Shown one piece after another: positions 61,334-64,000 of a stretch of 64,000 bases of DNA (positions are counted from its first letter, which is position 1; every line of letters begins with the position of its first letter). The stretch lies in the NCBI RefSeq assembly GCF_000332645.1, contig NZ_AMXN01000004.1, positions 434,001 through 498,000 of the forward strand. The letters are read 5' to 3'. The notes under the pieces were generated by a model. That model was not told the DNA's origin. It searched no databases and saw nothing but the letters and a program-made list of their open reading frames with translations. The stretch is from Bacillus inaquosorum KCTC 13429. Its GTDB lineage: Bacteria; Bacillota; Bacilli; Bacillales; Bacillaceae. Position numbers and translations under genes: made by a program.

Positions 61334-61441
61334 TTGTATTCCCCCTATCCTTTTCTGTTATTATAGTAAATATAATATTTAAAAAATATTGAATATTTTA
61401 AAGGGAATTAATTAAAATTATTAATCAGAGGGAGATTAGAA

Positions 61442-62317
61442 ATGGATTTCAAATGGCTACACACCTTTGTGACCGCTGCGAAATATGAAAACTTCCGAAA
61501 AACAGCGGAAACGCTTTTTTTATCTCAGCCTACTGTGACCGTGCATATTAAGCAATTAGAAAAAGAAATCAGCTGCAAGCTGTTCGAGCGAAAAGGCAGG
61601 AAGATCCAGCTGACTGATGAAGGCAGGGCTTATTTGCCGTATGCACTCAGGCTTCTTGATGATTACGAAAACAGCATGGCAGAGCTTCACAGAGTGAGAC
61701 AAGGCTACTGTCAAACCTTACAGCTCGCAGTTTCTCCGCTTATCGCAGATACTGTGCTTCCGTCTGTCATGAAGCGGTACACAGCAATGAATACAGAAAC
61801 AGAAATGGCGGTAACGATTTTTGAATCGGCAGAAATCGCGTCACTGATTAAAGCCGGGGAAGCAGATATCGGACTGAGCTGTTTAAAGGTGCAGTCTTCC
61901 TCTTTAACCTGCCACTGCTTATATAAAGACCCTGTTGTCCTTGTTGCCCCGCCCGATCAGCGTTTCATGGCAGACAAAGAAATTGATGCCAAAGAGGTGC
62001 TCGAGCAATACCTGCTTTTGACCCACAATCATCCTGATTACTGGGACGACTTGCTCCGTCAGGTCAGAGTGACATTTCCATTTGTGAGAACAATGAAAGT
62101 CACACAAACACATATAACGAAACGGTTTATCAAGGAAGGACTCGGGGTTTCATTTCTGCCCTTATCTACGGTAAAGCGTGAGTTGGCAGAGAAACAGATG
62201 ATCAAAATCCCTTATCAATCTGTACAGCTGCCCTATGCCGGCGCTTACGCAATCGCCCTTTATGAAAATAAGAAAGAAAAAAAATTCTTGGATTTTTTAT
62301 CACATTTTCATTTTTAG
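61442..62317 (+). CDS. citR: CitR, LysR-family regulator of citA
   Basis: A 291-residue LysR protein: HTH MDFKWLHTFVTAAKYENFRK, TAETLFLSQPTVTVHIKQLE, then an inducer-binding domain (about residues 90-290). In B. subtilis CitR represses the divergent citA gene. GAGGGAGATTAGAA precedes the ATG. Confidence 0.95.
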   Translation: MDFKWLHTFVTAAKYENFRKTAETLFLSQPTVTVHIKQLEKEISCKLFERKGRKIQLTDEGRAYLPYALRLLDDYENSMAELHRVRQGYCQTLQLAVSPLIADTVLPSVMKRYTAMNTETEMAVTIFESAEIASLIKAGEADIGLSCLKVQSSSLTCHCLYKDPVVLVAPPDQRFMADKEIDAKEVLEQYLLLTHNHPDYWDDLLRQVRVTFPFVRTMKVTQTHITKRFIKEGLGVSFLPLSTVKRELAEKQMIKIPYQSVQLPYAGAYAIALYENKKEKKFLDFLSHFHF

Positions 62318-62350
62318 ATGCAACCAAAACGGATGAGCTCCGTCTAATGA

Positions 62351-62378
62351 AAAAAACCCGTTCCAATGAACGGGTTTC
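62351..62378. terminator. Terminator between citR and lytE
   Basis: Stem AAACCCGTTC/GAACGGGTTT with loop CAAT, A-rich left flank (T run for lytE). Confidence 0.88.
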
Positions 62379-62387
62379 CTTCTAAAA

Positions 62388-63398
62388 TTAGAATCTTTTC
62401 GCACCGAGGTAACGAGGCTTCCAGTAGCTGTTGTTCAGGCTGCTGATTTGTACGCCGTCAGATCCTGCATGAATGAAACTGTTGTTTCCAACGTAAATCC
62501 CCATGTGAGAAGGGCCGGATTTATATGTTGTGAAGAAGACGAAATCACCGACAGACGGGTTGGCAATGCTCTTCATAGAACTCCAGTAGCCCGCAGTGCT
62601 TGTTCTGCCCACACTTGTTTGTTTATTCAGTACGTACCAGATGAACCCGCTGCAGTCAAAGCCGGAAGTTGTCGTTCCGCCCCATTTGTATGGCGTTCCG
62701 ACTAACGCTTTTGCATCAGAAACCAGCTTGCTCACATTAAGTGATGTAGATGACGTTTTGCTGCTTGAAGATGATGAAGTGCTGGAAGAAACATTTTTTG
62801 ATCCTGTGCTTGAGCTTGTTCCTTTCACTTTCAACACTTGGCCGGCATAGATTAAATCTGATTTTAAGCCGTTTAAGCTTTTTAATTTGCTAACTGTTGT
62901 GCCATATTTGCTCGCAATTTTAGAAAGGCTGTCTCCGCTCTTTACTTTATATGTAGAAGTTGAAGACGATGACACCTTAGATGAGCTGGAGCTGCTTGAA
63001 CTTGTTGAACCTTTCAGTTTCAGGACTTGTCCAATGCGGAGCAAATCTGATTTTAAGCCATTCAGTTTTTTCAGTTCACTGACTGTCATGCCGTATTTGT
63101 TCGAAATTTTCCAAAGGCTGTCCCCGCTCTTTACTTTGTATGTAGAAGAAGATGAAGAACTGCTGCTTTTTGAACTTGTAGATTTGCCGTTAATCGATAA
63201 AGTCTGCCCTGCGTAAATGATGTCTGAACGAAGGTGGTTCTCTGATTTAATTTTACTGATCGTTGTGTCGTATTTTCTTGAAAGTTCCCATAACGTGTCG
63301 CCTTTTTTCACCTTGATGCTTTGTGCAGATGCCGCTCCTGCAAATAATGTCGATCCTAAAACTACTGCTGTTGTGGCTGTAATGATTTGCTTTTTCAT
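62388..63398 (-). CDS. lytE: LytE, LysM-NlpC/P60 D,L-endopeptidase
   Basis: 336 residues: signal peptide MKKQIITATTAVVLGSTLFA-GAASA, three LysM domains (near 27-70, 88-131 and 150-195; each has VKKGD/VKSGDxLW or DSLSKIA and GLKSDLxxxGQ), Ser-rich linkers, and a C-terminal NlpC/P60 peptidase with catalytic Cys in FDCSGFIWYV and His in GPSHMGIYVG. It cuts D-Glu-DAP bonds and is a major autolysin for cell elongation and separation. The 168 protein is about two residues shorter. The Ser-linker repeats make this gene prone to length change. Confidence 0.96.
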   Translation of the reverse strand: MKKQIITATTAVVLGSTLFAGAASAQSIKVKKGDTLWELSRKYDTTISKIKSENHLRSDIIYAGQTLSINGKSTSSKSSSSSSSSTYKVKSGDSLWKISNKYGMTVSELKKLNGLKSDLLRIGQVLKLKGSTSSSSSSSSKVSSSSTSTYKVKSGDSLSKIASKYGTTVSKLKSLNGLKSDLIYAGQVLKVKGTSSSTGSKNVSSSTSSSSSSKTSSTSLNVSKLVSDAKALVGTPYKWGGTTTSGFDCSGFIWYVLNKQTSVGRTSTAGYWSSMKSIANPSVGDFVFFTTYKSGPSHMGIYVGNNSFIHAGSDGVQISSLNNSYWKPRYLGAKRF

Positions 63399-63645
63399 AT
63401 TTTCCTCCCCAAATATTTATATCTATATATATTGATCTCTTTTTTTAAATTAATCTTATTGTTTTCTATTATAAGGATAGATTCCCAACAGAAATAGACT
63501 TGACTTCATGTGACAAATTTCTTAATTATTCGTTCTAAAAAAAAGTTTGTAAGGGTATTAAATATTTCATTTTCGTTTCAAAGGTGACAAAAAACGAGTC
63601 CTTTTGTCATGTGATTTGGGAGGTTTTTCAACTTAAAGGAAATAA

Positions 63646-63690
63646 ATGAAAAACTTTCGGGGTCTACACACATATTGGAAGAATGAGTGA
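63646..63690 (+). CDS. Possible 14-residue peptide
   Basis: ATG 63646 lies 5 bases after AAAGGA (63635-63640) and opens MKNFRGLHTYWKNE, stop TGA 63688-63690. A clean rho-independent terminator follows 20 bases later (63711-63733). The ribosome site, peptide and terminator together look like a minimal gene or a leader peptide, although no strong promoter was identified. Confidence 0.35.
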   Translation: MKNFRGLHTYWKNE

Positions 63691-63710
63691 TAAAGAGTAT
63701 TCGTGGAAAG

Positions 63711-63733
63711 CTGCGGGGAACCGCAGTTTTTTT
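63711..63733 (+). terminator. Terminator without an annotated gene
   Basis: Stem CTGCGG/CCGCAG with loop GGAA, followed by seven T. It points rightward and ends a transcript that must start between lytE and here. Confidence 0.75.
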
Positions 63734-63839
63734 ATTTAAACAAACATATCATGCAAGGACAGAGAGGTAAAGATTTTTCTGGAAAAATGAATGCTTTGAA
63801 CCAAATAAGACAAAATAACGAAACGACGTTTTTCTTTTC

Positions 63840-63888
63840 CTTACAATGCTTTACTTAATGTTTACACGGTCAACAGCCGCATTTAACA
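63840..63888 (+). promoter_or_regulatory. PhoP-box repeats upstream of phoA
   Basis: TT(A/T/C)ACA-like repeats: CTTACA (63840), TTTACT (63850), TTTACA (63861) and TTAACA (63883), spaced by about 11 or 22 bases. They fit binding of phosphorylated PhoP and phosphate-starvation induction of phoA. Confidence 0.6.
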
Positions 63889-63939
63889 AAATTCCCCTAA
63901 CATAATATACAGAATACATTAAAGGAGGCCTGCAAAAAA

Positions 63940-64000
63940 ATGAGTCTGTTTCAAAACTTGAAATCAAAACTTGTGCCCATCGCAGCTGTTTCCGTGCTTA
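63940..64000 (+). CDS. phoA: PhoA alkaline phosphatase, 5' end only
   Basis: The first 20 codons are present, beginning ATG 63940 after TAAAGGAGGCC: MSLFQNLKSKLVPIAAVSVL. This is the signal peptide of the secreted alkaline phosphatase A as I remember it from 168, where it begins MKKMSLFQNMKSKL; the first three codons there are replaced here by GCAAAAAA, so the start appears shifted to the internal Met. The gene is cut by the window edge. Confidence 0.85.
   Translation, partial: MSLFQNLKSKLVPIAAVSVL

Larger units (their letters stand above)
63399..63939. other. Long AT-rich intergenic region between lytE and phoA
   Basis: About 540 bases between divergent lytE and phoA. The left part should hold the lytE promoters, but no clear WalR or SigI site was recognised. 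The middle holds a possible small transcript with a 14-codon frame and terminator (63646-63733). The right part holds PhoP-box repeats. Confidence 0.6.

Noticed and set aside
62448-63216. Rightward frames rich in Asp/Glu/Leu opposite lytE
   Set aside because: They are antisense translations of the Ser-rich LysM linkers, with no independent coding signal.
1-64000. CRISPR array or tandem repeat array
   Set aside because: No regularly spaced repeats were seen. The only internal repeats are protein-level (LysM domains and Ser linkers of lytE).

Overview
The window is chromosomal DNA from a member of the Bacillus subtilis species group. Gene content and order match, from memory, the scoC-prsA-hemZ-nhaC-srtN-sigM-citA-lytE-phoA segment of strain 168, read in the reverse of the 168 numbering. 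Many proteins look near-identical in length and motif to their 168 counterparts. Several loci do not fit the 168 arrangement as I recall it, so this is probably a different species or subspecies of the group. No rRNA, canonical tRNA, CRISPR array, IS element or prophage was found.

Layout. 1-4,100: the end of yhaH, the regulator scoC, small membrane and spore peptides, the foldase prsA and yhaL. 4,100-12,700: the yhaO-yhaN-yhaM nuclease/ATPase set, the yhaPQ ABC exporter and the crotonase yhaR. 12,700-16,500: the khtSTU K+/H+ antiporter and hemZ. 16,500-25,000: sporulation-type genes (yhaX, yheC, yheD, sspB) and the glycosylase yhaZ. 25,000-29,200: the bmrCD multidrug ABC exporter behind an attenuated leader. 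29,200-38,600: yheK, nhaC, dat, yheN, srtN, yhdY, yhdX, yhdW, a fluoride-channel pair and yhdT. 38,600-46,200 is the main accessory island: a LoaP-type NusG paralog, a MocR regulator lacking its PLP lysine, yhdR, and an orphan trans-acting AT-ER polyketide gene behind a leader of about 775 nt. 46,200-64,000: yhdQ, yhdP, an accessory SDR/flavin-oxidase pair, plsC, yhdN, the sigM operon, yhdJIHGF, citA/citR, lytE and the first bases of phoA.

Most interesting observations. (1) The two paralogous CNNM/CorC-type genes yhdT and yhdP each have a near-perfect Shine-Dalgarno far upstream of the start codon, with a hairpin between. The two stems differ in sequence, yet removing either hairpin leaves exactly 7 nt between SD and start. 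(2) The sspB leader can fold into a 72-nt tRNA-like outline: a 7-bp acceptor-like stem, a 5-bp/7-nt T-arm-like hairpin joined directly to it, and a terminal A-CCA. (3) A LoaP-type antiterminator and an AT-ER gene with a long leader flank yhdR, which looks like a remnant or satellite of a trans-AT polyketide system. Pseudo-enzyme signatures (yhaX, the MocR gene), a possible Spo0E-like ORF and several leader peptides add to the list. All gene names rest on recognition from memory, not on a search.
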